Source of the DNA: Sphingomonas sp. PP-CC-1A-547
GTDB taxonomy: Bacteria > Pseudomonadota > Alphaproteobacteria > Sphingomonadales > Sphingomonadaceae
Direction: 5' to 3'
NCBI RefSeq assembly: GCF_003610375.1
Contig: NZ_RAPZ01000011.1
Span: 372,001 to 436,000 of the forward strand
DNA: 64,000 bases
In this document: positions 42,812 to 51,530 of the stretch, piece by piece
Numbering within the stretch: the stretch's first letter is position 1
Layout: every line of letters starts with the position of its first letter
Notes under the pieces: model-generated
Told to the model about the DNA's origin: nothing
The model's input: the letters and a program-made list of their open reading frames with translations, nothing else
Database searches by the model: none
Position numbers and translations under genes: made by a program

Positions 42812-44590
42812 GTGGACCGTGTACCGGTGAAGCCGTTCCGATCGCGCGACTGGTTCGCCGATCCCGCCCGCTCGGACATGACCGCGCTCTATCTCGAACG
42901 CTTCATGAATTACGGGCTGACCCCGGCGGAGTTGCGATCCGGGCGGCCGATCATCGGCATCGCGCAGTCAGGCAGCGACCTGTCACCGTGCAACCGCATC
43001 CATCTCGAACTCGCCAAGCGCACGCGTGACGGCATCCGCGACGCAGGCGGCATCGCGATGGAGTTTCCGGTCCATCCGATCTTCGAGAATTGCCGGCGGC
43101 CGACCGCGGCTCTGGATCGCAATCTGGCGTATCTGGGCCTGGTCGAGACGCTGTACGGCTATCCGATCGATGCCGTCGTTCTCACGACCGGGTGCGACAA
43201 GACGACGCCGTCGGGCATCATGGCCGCGTCGACCGTCGATATTCCGGCGATCGTGCTGTCGGGCGGACCGATGCTCGATGGCTGGCATGACGGCGAGCTG
43301 GTCGGATCGGGAACGGTGATCTGGCGCAGCCGGCGCAAGCTGGCCGCGGGTGAGATCGACGAGGAGGAATTCCTCAACCGCGCCACCGACAGCGCGCCGT
43401 CCGCCGGGCATTGCAACACGATGGGTACGGCCTCGACGATGAACGCGGTCGCCGAGGCGCTCGGGCTGTCGCTGACCGGGTGCGCGGCGATCCCGGCGCC
43501 GTACCGCGAGCGCGGGCAGATGGCGTACGAGACCGGCCGGCGGATCGTCGAAATGGCGTATGAGGATCTGCGCCCGTCGAAGATTCTCACGCGCGACAGC
43601 TTCCTCAACGCGATCCGCGTGGTCAGCGCGATCGGTGGGTCGAGCAACGCGCAGCCGCACATCATGGCAATGGCGCAGCATGCCGGTGTCACGCTGTACC
43701 CGGAGGACTGGTCGGATCATGGCTATGACCTGCCGTTGCTGGTCAACATGCAGCCGGCGGGCAAGTATCTCGGCGAGCGCTTCCACCGCGCGGGGGGCGT
43801 TCCCGCGGTGCTGCACGAGCTGATTGCGGGCGGGAAGCTCGACACGAGCTGCCTGACCGTCACGGGCCGGTCGATCGGTGAGAACATCGCTGGCCGCGAG
43901 ACGCGTGATCGCGAGATGATCAAGCCGTTCGATGCGCCGATGATGGAGCGCGCCGGCTTCCTAGTGCTCAAGGGCAATCTGTTCGACTTCGGTATTATGA
44001 AGACCTCGGTGATCTCGCCGGCGTTCCGCACGCGCTATCTCTCGACTCCGGGGGCCGAGGATCGGTTCGAGGCGCGAGCGATCGTGTTCGAGGGGTCTGA
44101 CGATTACCATCACCGGATCAACGATCCCGCGCTCGACATCGACGAGGGCTGTATCCTGGTGATCCGCGGGGCGGGGCCGATCGGTTGGCCGGGCTCGGCG
44201 GAAGTCGTCAACATGCAGCCGCCCGACGCGCTGATCCAGCGCGGCGTGCTGGCGCTGCCGACGCTTGGCGACGGGCGGCAGTCGGGGACGTCGGACAGTC
44301 CCTCGATTCTGAACGTGTCGCCTGAGAGCGCGGTCGGCGGCGGGCTGTCGTGGATCCGGACGGGCGACGTGGTGCGGATCGATCTGATCGCTGGGACCTG
44401 CGATGCGCTGGTCGAGCCCGACGAGATCGCGCGACGCAAGGGCGAGGGGTTGCCACCGGTACCCGAGAGCAATACGCCTTGGGAGGAACTGTACCGCGAG
44501 AAGACCGGGCAGCTGGCCGAGGGCGGCGTGCTCGACTTCGCGGTGAAATATCGCGGGATTTCGGCGAAGACGCCTCGACACAACCACTGA
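42812..44590 (+). CDS. xylD: D-xylonate dehydratase (IlvD/Edd family)
   Basis: A 592-residue Fe-S dehydratase, the same size as Caulobacter XylD. Cluster-ligating cysteines are visible in LTTGCDKTTPSG and SAGHCNTMGTAS. It converts D-xylonate to 2-keto-3-deoxy-D-xylonate. GTG 42812 has aggagag upstream at good spacing. The gene follows the LacI regulator by 83 bases. L-arabonate or another sugar acid cannot be excluded from sequence alone, but the neighbouring XylB-like dehydrogenase favours xylose. Confidence 0.88.
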   Translation: MDRVPVKPFRSRDWFADPARSDMTALYLERFMNYGLTPAELRSGRPIIGIAQSGSDLSPCNRIHLELAKRTRDGIRDAGGIAMEFPVHPIFENCRRPTAALDRNLAYLGLVETLYGYPIDAVVLTTGCDKTTPSGIMAASTVDIPAIVLSGGPMLDGWHDGELVGSGTVIWRSRRKLAAGEIDEEEFLNRATDSAPSAGHCNTMGTASTMNAVAEALGLSLTGCAAIPAPYRERGQMAYETGRRIVEMAYEDLRPSKILTRDSFLNAIRVVSAIGGSSNAQPHIMAMAQHAGVTLYPEDWSDHGYDLPLLVNMQPAGKYLGERFHRAGGVPAVLHELIAGGKLDTSCLTVTGRSIGENIAGRETRDREMIKPFDAPMMERAGFLVLKGNLFDFGIMKTSVISPAFRTRYLSTPGAEDRFEARAIVFEGSDDYHHRINDPALDIDEGCILVIRGAGPIGWPGSAEVVNMQPPDALIQRGVLALPTLGDGRQSGTSDSPSILNVSPESAVGGGLSWIRTGDVVRIDLIAGTCDALVEPDEIARRKGEGLPPVPESNTPWEELYREKTGQLAEGGVLDFAVKYRGISAKTPRHNH

Positions 44591-44665
44591 GCCTGAGGGC
44601 TGAGGGTGGGGCTCGGTGTCTCACCCCTTCCTTAAGTCACTGATCATCTTCAGCGTCGAAAATGC

Positions 44666-44710
44666 ATACTGGCTGACCTTTGCGATTAATTCGCAAGGGT
44701 CAGCCAATAT
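44666..44710. terminator. Long 20-base-pair hairpin downstream of the dehydratase
   Basis: atactggctgacctttgcga pairs with tcgcaagggtcagccaatat (two G-U or mismatch positions) around ttaat. It lies about 75 bases after the dehydratase stop. Its size is unusual for a simple terminator, and no T-run follows; a processed RNA end or small RNA is possible. Confidence 0.5.
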
Positions 44711-44800
44711 GGTTTCGCGCGCCCGCTGGAGTGACCGAGGGGGCGGTTAAGCGGCTAAAAACGCGGTATTATGAACCGAAGTCGTCCTCCAAAAGCACCT

Positions 44801-44898
44801 CCCCGGCGAAGGCCGGGGCCCAGTTGGGGGACGTTGCTAACGGAGGCAGGTCCGCCGTTATTTCCGCCTCGCCAACTGGGCCCCGGCCTCCGCCGGGG
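44801..44898. repeat. Palindromic element (type B)
   Basis: ccccggcgaaggccggggcc with cagttgg is mirrored by ccaactg with ggccccggcctccgccgggg. It is the third copy of the type seen at 2738 and 39427, again between convergent genes. Confidence 0.8.
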
Positions 44899-44974
44899 TA
44901 GTGCTATCGTGAGAAGGACGATGGCGGCCTGACACGACCACGCCAAGTCGAACCCCGCGATGACCCGTACCTAC

Positions 44975-45002
44975 CCGGACCGCGACCCAAGCCGCGGTCC
45001 GG
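44975..45002 (-). terminator. Hairpin terminator after the sugar transporter
   Basis: ccggaccgcg and cgcggtccgg form a perfect ten-base-pair stem with an eight-base loop, ten bases beyond the stop of the leftward MFS transporter gene. Confidence 0.65.
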
Positions 45003-45011
45003 TGGTCGGCA

Positions 45012-46427
45012 TTACCCCACCATGTCTTCCAACTCGCGGCCACGCGTTTCCGACACCATCTTCCAGACGAAGAAGAACGAGACGAACGCGGACAGGGCGT
45101 AGAAGCCGTAGGTGAGCGACAGGCCGAGCGAGATCGCCATCGTCGGGAAGCTTACCGAGATCGCGAAGTTCGCGAACCACTGCGCGAAGCCCGCGACCGC
45201 CAGACCCGAGCCACGGATCTGCGTCGGGAACATCTCGCCAAGCATCACCCACATGATCGGGCCCCAGCTCAGGTTGAAGAACACGACATACGCATTCGCC
45301 GCGATCAGCGCGATCAGGCCGTTGCGATCCGACAGGTGCAGCGAACCCTCGACGATCGCACCGCTCGCGAAGCAGATCGCGACGATCGCCAGCGCGACGG
45401 TCATGCCGGCCGAACCGATCAGCAGGAGCGGCTTGCGGCCGACCTTGTCGACCAGCGCGACGGTGAGCAGGCAGGCGATGATCGACAGCGAGCCCGACAG
45501 GATGTTGATGAGCAGCGCATCGCTCTCGCTAAAGCCGACCGACTGCCACAGCACCGAGCCATAATAGAACACGATGTTGATGCCGACGAACTGCTGGAAG
45601 ATCGCCAGGCCGATGCCGGTCCAGACGATCGGGCGGATCTTGCCGCTCGCCTTGTCGATGAGGTCGGACAGCTTGGGGCGGTGCGCGTCGACCGACAGCG
45701 AGCCGCGGATCTCGGCGACCTTGCGCGTCGCCTCGGCGGCACCGAACAGGCGGGTGAGGACGACCTGCGCCTCGTCGTACCGGCCTTTGAGCACCAGGAA
45801 GCGCGGGCTTTCGGGGATGAGGAACAGCGTCGCGAGATAGATCGCGGCGGGGATGACCTGCATCCAGAACATCCAGCGCCATGCCGGGTAATCGAGCCAG
45901 AACAACGCGGTCGACGATCCCGCGATGCGAGCGAGATACCAGTTGGCGACGAATGCGCCGGTCAGGCCGGTGATGATCATGATCTGCTGCACGCTCGAAA
46001 GCCGGCCGCGGACGTTCGCGGGAACGACTTCGGAAATGTAGACCGGCGCGAGCACGCTGGCCGCACCGATGCCGAGGCCGCCGACGATGCGGGCGAGCAC
46101 GAACATCGTCGCCGATGTAGCCGCACCTGCCGCGAGTGCGCTGACGATGAAGAGCACCGCGGCGATCATCATCACGTTGCGGCGACCGAGATTGTCGGCA
46201 AGCCGCCCGGCCATGAACGCACCGACCGACGAGCCGATCAGGATCGCGCCGACAGTGAAGCCGGTGCCGAGCGACGACAACGCGAAGGTGCTCTCGAGCC
46301 CGGCCTGCGTGCCGTTGATGACGCCCGAGTCATAGCCGAACATGAACCCGCCGATGGTCGCGACGATGACGATCATCGCAATCAGGGCTCGGTTCACTTG
46401 GGGCGCGGATTCTGCCGCTATAGTCAT
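45012..46427 (-). CDS. MFS sugar porter, probable xylose/H+ symporter
   Basis: A 471-residue twelve-helix transporter of the sugar porter family. GGFMFGYDSGVINGT in helix 1, GRLADNLGRRN after helix 2, PESPRFLVLKGR at the central loop and SETRGRELEDM at the C-terminus are family marks. It is last in the leftward unit after the KDX dehydratase, xylose dehydrogenase and lactonase, with 72 bases separating it from the lactonase gene. That gap includes gagagg, and perhaps a weak promoter. Xylose is the expected substrate from context. Confidence 0.9.
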   Translation of the reverse strand: MTIAAESAPQVNRALIAMIVIVATIGGFMFGYDSGVINGTQAGLESTFALSSLGTGFTVGAILIGSSVGAFMAGRLADNLGRRNVMMIAAVLFIVSALAAGAATSATMFVLARIVGGLGIGAASVLAPVYISEVVPANVRGRLSSVQQIMIITGLTGAFVANWYLARIAGSSTALFWLDYPAWRWMFWMQVIPAAIYLATLFLIPESPRFLVLKGRYDEAQVVLTRLFGAAEATRKVAEIRGSLSVDAHRPKLSDLIDKASGKIRPIVWTGIGLAIFQQFVGINIVFYYGSVLWQSVGFSESDALLINILSGSLSIIACLLTVALVDKVGRKPLLLIGSAGMTVALAIVAICFASGAIVEGSLHLSDRNGLIALIAANAYVVFFNLSWGPIMWVMLGEMFPTQIRGSGLAVAGFAQWFANFAISVSFPTMAISLGLSLTYGFYALSAFVSFFFVWKMVSETRGRELEDMVG

Positions 46428-46499
46428 TGGTTTTCCTCTCCGTGACGGCGCTCTAACGGCGACGCTTATCGTGAATGGGGTGTCGTAAAATCGGTTGCA

Positions 46500-47390
46500 C
46501 TAAAGTGTGACGGGTTCGACCGGGACGCCGGGAACGGCAACGCGGAAGGTGAACAGGTTTCCGGCCAGCGGCTGGGCTGCGAGCGCTTCGTCGTCGAGGC
46601 CTTTCGCGGCGGTCGTCGCATAGGCGGTGCGACCGTCGGGCCCACCGAGCGCGATCTTGGTGATGTTCGCGACCGGGAAGCGGACGATGTCGGTGCAGGT
46701 ACCATCCGGCGCGAACCGGCGTGCCGCCCAACCGCCGAAGAACCCGACCCAGACACCACCCTCGGAATCGCAGATCGCCCCGTCGGGGTGACCGTCGTCG
46801 GGGCCGATCGTCAGGAAAGCGCGTGGCTCGCCGACGTTACCGGCAGCGTCGATCGGGTAGGCATCGATCCGCTTGCCGAGCGTGTCGACCGCATACAGCG
46901 TGCGGCCGTCGGGCGAGATCGCGGGGCCGTTGGTGATCGCGACGGGCGGGATCTCCGTCTTGGTCAATTCACCGTCATGCCAATGATAGACGTGGCCGGT
47001 GTCCTCGGACTCGGCGTTATCCATCGTCCCGAACCAGACGCGGCCAGCGGGATCGCGCGCGGCGTCATTGAGGCGGTTGCCAGGCGTTTCGGCGTGGACC
47101 GTCGCGATCTTATCGAACGCGCTGGTTGCCGGATCGAAACGGTGAAGGCCACCGCGAACCCCGGCCAGGAAGGCGCCATCGTCGGCGGGGATCACCCAGC
47201 CGGTCTGGTCGGGCGCGTCCCAGGTGTCCAGCTTCCCCGTCGCCGGATCGAAGCGGTGGATATGCGGCGCCTTGATATCAACGAACCAGAGCGCCGCGTC
47301 GCGCGCGACCCAGATCGGGCCTTCGCCGAGCGTCGCGCCGACGTCGCAAATGCTCTTCGCGGTGATTTCGACGGGGACTTCGCGGCTCAT
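46500..47390 (-). CDS. xylC: Xylonolactonase (SMP-30/gluconolactonase family)
   Basis: A 296-residue six-bladed propeller hydrolase. The metal-ligand glutamate lies in GEGPIWV near residue 20, NRLNDAARDPAGRVWFGTM carries the Asn and Asp ligands, and GPAISPDGRTLYAVDT the next. It opens D-xylono-lactone to xylonate. ATG 47390 follows the xylose dehydrogenase stop by one base (TGAGATG), so it is translationally coupled. Substrate is assigned by context. Confidence 0.87.
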   Translation of the reverse strand: MSREVPVEITAKSICDVGATLGEGPIWVARDAALWFVDIKAPHIHRFDPATGKLDTWDAPDQTGWVIPADDGAFLAGVRGGLHRFDPATSAFDKIATVHAETPGNRLNDAARDPAGRVWFGTMDNAESEDTGHVYHWHDGELTKTEIPPVAITNGPAISPDGRTLYAVDTLGKRIDAYPIDAAGNVGEPRAFLTIGPDDGHPDGAICDSEGGVWVGFFGGWAARRFAPDGTCTDIVRFPVANITKIALGGPDGRTAYATTAAKGLDDEALAAQPLAGNLFTFRVAVPGVPVEPVTL

Positions 47391-47391
47391 C

Positions 47392-48159
47392 TCAACGCCA
47401 CCCGGCATCGACGAAATAATCGTGACCGGTGCACATCCTCGCATCGTCCGACGCGAGGAACAGCACCAGCGCCGCGACGTCCGCGGGCTGGACGCGGGTC
47501 TTGAGACACTGCGCGCCGATGATCTCGGCCTCACCCTCAGGCGTATACCATTTCAGCTGGCGCGGCGTTTCGACGTTGCCAGGGACGATCGTGTTGACGC
47601 GGATACCGTCGCCGCCCAGATCGCGCGCCATCGCGCGGGTCATGCCCTCGATACCGGCCTTGGCGGTCTGGTAGATTAGCAGTTCGGGCAGCGCGAGATG
47701 CCACGAGATCGACCCGAAATTGAGGATCACGCCACCGCCCGCGCGCTTCATCGACGGCACCACGGCCTGCCCTGCGAAGAACAGATGGCGCAAATTGGTT
47801 GCCATCCGCTCGTCCCAATACGCGGGCGTGATCTCCTCAATCGTGTGGCGATCGTCGTTCGCGGCGTTGTTGATCAGCACGTCGATCCCGCCGAGCCGGT
47901 CCTCGATCGTCGCAACGGTCGTCTTCAACGCATCAACGTCGCGCAGGTCGAGCGGCAGGAATATCGGCGCGGTCGCGACGTCGGGCGTCAGCGTCTCGAT
48001 CAGCGCCTCGGCGGCGTCCTTGGCCATATCGACGAACGCGACATGCGCACCCTGACGCGCGAACGCCTCGACCAGACCGGCGCCGATCCCCGACGCGCCG
48101 CCGGTGATCAGGACGCGCTTGCCCTTCAGGCTTGGATAGATCGCCGTCTGGTCGGCCAT
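47392..48159 (-). CDS. xylB: D-xylose 1-dehydrogenase (SDR)
   Basis: A 255-residue SDR closely resembling Caulobacter XylB along its length as I recall that sequence (IYPSLKGKRV, NDDRH, YWDER, INFGSISWH-like, KWYTPEGEA, CTGH and DAGWR). The cofactor loop is TGGASGIG and the catalytic YxxxK reads YQTAK. It oxidises xylose to xylonolactone with NAD+. ATG 48159 has cagaag before it; a GTG at 48177 would add six residues. It starts 22 bases after the xylX stop. Confidence 0.93.
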   Translation of the reverse strand: MADQTAIYPSLKGKRVLITGGASGIGAGLVEAFARQGAHVAFVDMAKDAAEALIETLTPDVATAPIFLPLDLRDVDALKTTVATIEDRLGGIDVLINNAANDDRHTIEEITPAYWDERMATNLRHLFFAGQAVVPSMKRAGGGVILNFGSISWHLALPELLIYQTAKAGIEGMTRAMARDLGGDGIRVNTIVPGNVETPRQLKWYTPEGEAEIIGAQCLKTRVQPADVAALVLFLASDDARMCTGHDYFVDAGWR

Positions 48160-48181
48160 TTCGGTCTTCTGCAACACGCGC

Positions 48182-49348
48182 TTACGCCCCTTGATTCTTG
48201 GTATGGCCGAGCAGCCCCCGGCTCGCGAGATTGCGCATCAGGTCGCCGATCCCGTAATTCCACGGCGCCGCGTCCTTCGACGTCGTCACCGGATTGACCA
48301 GCGCGCCGAGCTTCGGGTTCGAGATCGTGACGACATCGCCGACCGCGTGCGTGAAGCCGCGGCCGGGCTCGTCGCGGTCCTGCGTCGGCGCGAACAACGT
48401 GCCGAGGAACAGCACGAAGCCGTCGGGATATTGATGCTCGCTCATCGCCTGGCGAACGAGTTCTTCGGGATCGCGGCTGATCTGGTCCATCGAGCTGCTG
48501 CCGTCGAGGCGGTAGCCGTCTGCGCCTTCGATCGTCAGCGCGATCTGTGCCGCGCGAACGTCGTCCATGCCGAAATTCTCGTCGAACAGTCGGATGAACG
48601 GCCCGATCGAGCAGGACGCGTTGTTGTCCTTGGCCTTGCCGAGGAGGAGCGCCGAGCGCCCCTCGAAATCGCGCAAATTGACGTCGTTGCCGAGCGCCGC
48701 ACCGACCGTCTTGCCGGTGCGATCGACGACCAGCACGACTTCCGGTTCGGGGTTGTTCCAGGTGGAGTCGGAGCGGATGCCGATTTCGCCACCCCAGCCG
48801 ATCGTCGACAACGTCGGACCCTTGGTGAAGATCTCCGCATCGGGGCCGATCGCGACCTCGAGATATTGCGACCACATGCCGTCTTCGATCAACGCGGCCT
48901 TCAGCGAGGCGGCCTCGGGCGAGCCGGGCACGACCGAGCGGATGCTGCCGCCGACGCGCTCTTCGAGACGGGCACGGACCGCGGTCGCAGCCGACGCATC
49001 GCCGCGTGCGCGCTCCTCGATCACGCGTTCGAGCGCGGATACGGCGAAGGTTACGCCTGATGCCTTGACCACCTGCAGGTCGATCGGGCTGAGCAGACGG
49101 ATCTTGCCATCGGCCGCTGGCGTCAGGTTCAAGTCGCCGAGGGCACCGAGATCGGCGCCGGCATCGGTATCGAAATCCCCACCCGCGATCAAATCGGCGA
49201 CTGTCGGCGCGACGGCGGACATGTCATACACGCGGCCACCGCGAACGATCACGGGCGTCGGACCGTCGCCAAGGTCGATACGACCAAGTAACGCCGCCTT
49301 TTCCCAGTCGACGGGCAAAGCCCCCGTCGACGTGAATGCGATCTCCAC
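48182..49348 (-). CDS. xylX: 2-keto-3-deoxy-D-xylonate dehydratase (FAH family)
   Basis: A 388-residue protein of the fumarylacetoacetate hydrolase superfamily matching XylX in length and position. The FAH-type metal site residues lie around EIGIRSDSTWNNPEPEV and the loop LGNDVNLRDFEGR. It converts 2-keto-3-deoxyxylonate to alpha-ketoglutarate semialdehyde. GTG 49348 has ggagg upstream. It heads the leftward operon xylX, xylB, xylC, transporter. Confidence 0.9.
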   Translation of the reverse strand: MEIAFTSTGALPVDWEKAALLGRIDLGDGPTPVIVRGGRVYDMSAVAPTVADLIAGGDFDTDAGADLGALGDLNLTPAADGKIRLLSPIDLQVVKASGVTFAVSALERVIEERARGDASAATAVRARLEERVGGSIRSVVPGSPEAASLKAALIEDGMWSQYLEVAIGPDAEIFTKGPTLSTIGWGGEIGIRSDSTWNNPEPEVVLVVDRTGKTVGAALGNDVNLRDFEGRSALLLGKAKDNNASCSIGPFIRLFDENFGMDDVRAAQIALTIEGADGYRLDGSSSMDQISRDPEELVRQAMSEHQYPDGFVLFLGTLFAPTQDRDEPGRGFTHAVGDVVTISNPKLGALVNPVTTSKDAAPWNYGIGDLMRNLASRGLLGHTKNQGA

Positions 49349-49372
49349 GATGTCATCCCCTCCGTTTTGTTA

Positions 49373-49381
49373 GCGGTACCG
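49373..49381 (-). promoter_or_regulatory. Possible LacI-type operator before xylX
   Basis: gcggtaccg, with an eight-base palindromic core cggtaccg, lies about 25 bases before the xylX start. It resembles the gcggtagcg site before the dehydratase at 42764. The rest of 49349-49644 shows no gene. Confidence 0.4.
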
Positions 49382-49644
49382 TATGCTGCACAGCGTCAGC
49401 GTCAAGTCCCCAATGCCGATGTCGCGTCGCTGACCCGTCACCGACGTCACGACGGTTCAAATAAATGCGACCGATTAATCATACAATTAAAAAGTGGGGC
49501 GACGGTGTCCGGCAGCAGATAACTGCGTACGAAAAACCTCACAGTCGCTCTCGCAACCTTGGTATCGATATCATAGCGCCAAGCTTGCCATTATGCGCCA
49601 GGTCCCGTGGTGGCCCCAAAGCACGGCAAGGGCGGCTTGCGAGT

Positions 49645-49721
49645 TGGCGCGCCCGGAGGGGTTCGAACCCCCGACCGAGGAGGTAGAAGCTCCTTGCTCT
49701 ATCCAGCTGAGCTACGGGCGC
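49645..49721 (-). tRNA. tRNA-Arg (anticodon TCT)
   Basis: A 77-base leftward tRNA with encoded CCA. The acceptor stem gcgcccg pairs with cgggcgc, the D arm is agctcagctggatagagc, the anticodon loop cttctac gives TCT, and the T arm has ggttcga. It reads AGA (and AGG by wobble) arginine codons, which are rare in this GC-rich sequence. Confidence 0.93.
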
Positions 49722-49782
49722 GCGCTGCGGCGACGACTAGCGCGGATTGTGCGGGCTTGGAACCTCGATCATAACGCCGAGC

Positions 49783-50538
49783 ATGGAAATTGGAACGGAT
49801 CAGGCGCCCGGGCTCGAACCGGTCGACGCGAATGCAGTCGGTGGGGTGCAGTTTCGCTATTTCGATTTCGTGATGGCGGCGTTCGTCACGATCCTGCTGC
49901 TGTCGAACGTGATCGGCGCGGGCAAGCGCGCTGTGATCGACCTGCCGTTCATCGGCGCGTGGCCGTTCGGCGCGGGCATCCTGTTCTTTCCGGTCAGCTA
50001 TGTGATCGGCGACGTCCTGACCGAGGTCTACGGCTATGCGTATGCGCGGCGCTGCATCTGGGCTGGGTTCGGCGCGATGTTGTTCATGGTGTTCATGTCC
50101 GCGGTCGTCGTCGCGCTGCCGCCCGATGCCGGGTGGACGGGGCAGGCGGCGTATGAGTCCGTGTTCGGACAGGTGCCGCGGATCGTGTTCGCGTCGATCT
50201 GCGCGTTCTGGGTGGGAGAATTTGCCAACAGCTTCGTGCTCGCGCGGATGAAGATCTGGACGCAGGGGCGGATGCTGTGGACGCGGACGATCGGCAGCAC
50301 GGTCGTGGGGCAGGCGTTCGACAGCCTGATCTTCTACCCGCTCGCCTTCTACGGTGCGCCGGACTGGCCGGTCGAGGCGATGCTGATGGTGATGGTCAGC
50401 CAGTTCTTGCTGAAGGTGTCGTGGGAGGTGCTGCTTACGCCGCTGACCTATGTCGCGGTCGGGTGGCTGAAGCGGCGCGAGGGCGTCGATGTGTATGATC
50501 GGGGGACGGACTTCTCGCCGTTCCGGACTCGGGTTTGA
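49783..50538 (+). CDS. Queuosine precursor transporter (VUT/YhhQ family)
   Basis: About 251 residues with six hydrophobic segments. The family stretch FPVSYVIGDVLTEVYGYAYA, with Asp and Glu in the membrane, and WVGEFANSFVLA are clear. YhhQ-like proteins import the queuosine precursors preQ0/preQ1. ATG 49783 is preferred: earlier frame residues (12) are not membrane-like and would overlap the tRNA promoter region. It converges with purQ across a palindromic element. Confidence 0.88.
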   Translation: MEIGTDQAPGLEPVDANAVGGVQFRYFDFVMAAFVTILLLSNVIGAGKRAVIDLPFIGAWPFGAGILFFPVSYVIGDVLTEVYGYAYARRCIWAGFGAMLFMVFMSAVVVALPPDAGWTGQAAYESVFGQVPRIVFASICAFWVGEFANSFVLARMKIWTQGRMLWTRTIGSTVVGQAFDSLIFYPLAFYGAPDWPVEAMLMVMVSQFLLKVSWEVLLTPLTYVAVGWLKRREGVDVYDRGTDFSPFRTRV

Positions 50539-50553
50539 CGCCTCTACAGACTG

Positions 50554-50630
50554 TTCTCCCGCGAATGCGGGAGTCCAGGGTTACGGTCGATGTGGATGGT
50601 ATCCTGGGCCCCCGCTTGCGCGGGGGAACA
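50554..50630. repeat. Palindromic element (type A) between convergent genes
   Basis: ttctcccgcgaatgcgggag with tccaggg faces cctggg with cccccgcttgcgcgggggaa across about 30 bases. It fills the space between the transporter stop and the purQ stop, a placement seen repeatedly for these elements. Confidence 0.8.
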
Positions 50631-50634
50631 AGCG

Positions 50635-51303
50635 TCAGGCGCTGACGGCTTCCAGCAGGCCCTCGAACAAGCGCCGTCCGTCGGTGCCGCCGTGTGCCGC
50701 TTCGATACGACGCTCCGGATGCGGCATCATACCAAGCACGTTGCCCTTGTCGTTCAGCAACCCAGCGATGTTGCGCGCCGAACCGTTGACGCTCTCCGCA
50801 TAACGGAACGCCACGCGGCCTTCGCCTTCGAGGCGGTCGAGTGTGTCGGTGTCGGCGAAGTAGTTGCCGTCGTGATGTGCGACCGGAAAGGAGACGCGCT
50901 CTCCCGCCGTATAGCCCGACGTGAACGTCGAACTCGCCGTCTCGACCGTCAGCGCGACGTCGCGGCAGACGAAGTTCAGCCCCTCGTTGCGCATCAGCGC
51001 ACCGGGCAGGAGTCCCGCCTCGGTCAACACCTGGAAGCCGTTGCAGACACCCAGCACAGGCAAGCCCTTGCCCGCCTGCTCGACGACCGCGCGCATAATC
51101 GGCGATCGTGCCGCGATCGCGCCCGAGCGGAGGTAGTCGCCATACGAAAACCCACCAGGGACCGCGACCAGGCCGACATCCGCCGGCAAGTCCGCATCAC
51201 CGTGCCAGACCATGAGCGGCTTGACGCCGGTCACCGCCTCCAGCGCGACGGCGATGTCGCGGTCGCAGTTGGAGCCCGGAAAGACGATGACGGCGGTCTT
51301 CAT
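50635..51303 (-). CDS. purQ: Phosphoribosylformylglycinamidine synthase subunit PurQ
   Basis: A 222-residue class I glutamine amidotransferase. The nucleophile cysteine is in GVCNGFQ near residue 86, and the His/Glu pair is in PHPER near 195. It supplies ammonia to PurL for step four of purine synthesis. ATG 51303 overlaps the purS stop (ATGA). The order purC, purS, purQ is a common alphaproteobacterial arrangement; purL is not in the window. Confidence 0.96.
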   Translation of the reverse strand: MKTAVIVFPGSNCDRDIAVALEAVTGVKPLMVWHGDADLPADVGLVAVPGGFSYGDYLRSGAIAARSPIMRAVVEQAGKGLPVLGVCNGFQVLTEAGLLPGALMRNEGLNFVCRDVALTVETASSTFTSGYTAGERVSFPVAHHDGNYFADTDTLDRLEGEGRVAFRYAESVNGSARNIAGLLNDKGNVLGMMPHPERRIEAAHGGTDGRRLFEGLLEAVSA

Positions 51304-51530
51304 GCGCGCTCGACCCGGTAGTTCTCGATCACCGTGTTGGCGAGCAGCTTGCGGCACATGCCGTCGATCGTCGCATCGTCGGTATCGTCGGCGACTTCCA
51401 GTTCGATCAGCTTGCCCTGGCGGACGTCCTGCACGCCGTCGAAGCCGAGGCTGCCGAGCGCGTGGTGGATCGCCCGGCCCTGCGGATCGAGCACGCCAGG
51501 CTTCAATGTCACGAAAACCTTGAGTTTCAT
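51300..51530 (-). CDS. purS: Phosphoribosylformylglycinamidine synthase subunit PurS
   Basis: A 76-residue small subunit. [22 protein letters not shown] is the standard start, with the DVRQGK segment later. It bridges PurQ and PurL in the FGAM synthase complex. The start codon directly follows the purC stop without a gap, and its end overlaps purQ, so the three genes are tightly coupled. Confidence 0.95.
   Translation of the reverse strand: MKLKVFVTLKPGVLDPQGRAIHHALGSLGFDGVQDVRQGKLIELEVADDTDDATIDGMCRKLLANTVIENYRVERA

Larger units (their letters stand above)
44591..45011. other. Gene-free interval between the dehydratase and the sugar transporter
   Basis: A 421-base gap between convergent genes. 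It holds three structures listed separately: a long hairpin (44666-44710), a type B palindrome (44801-44898) and a terminator-like hairpin (44975-45002). No coding frame is convincing. Confidence 0.6.
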
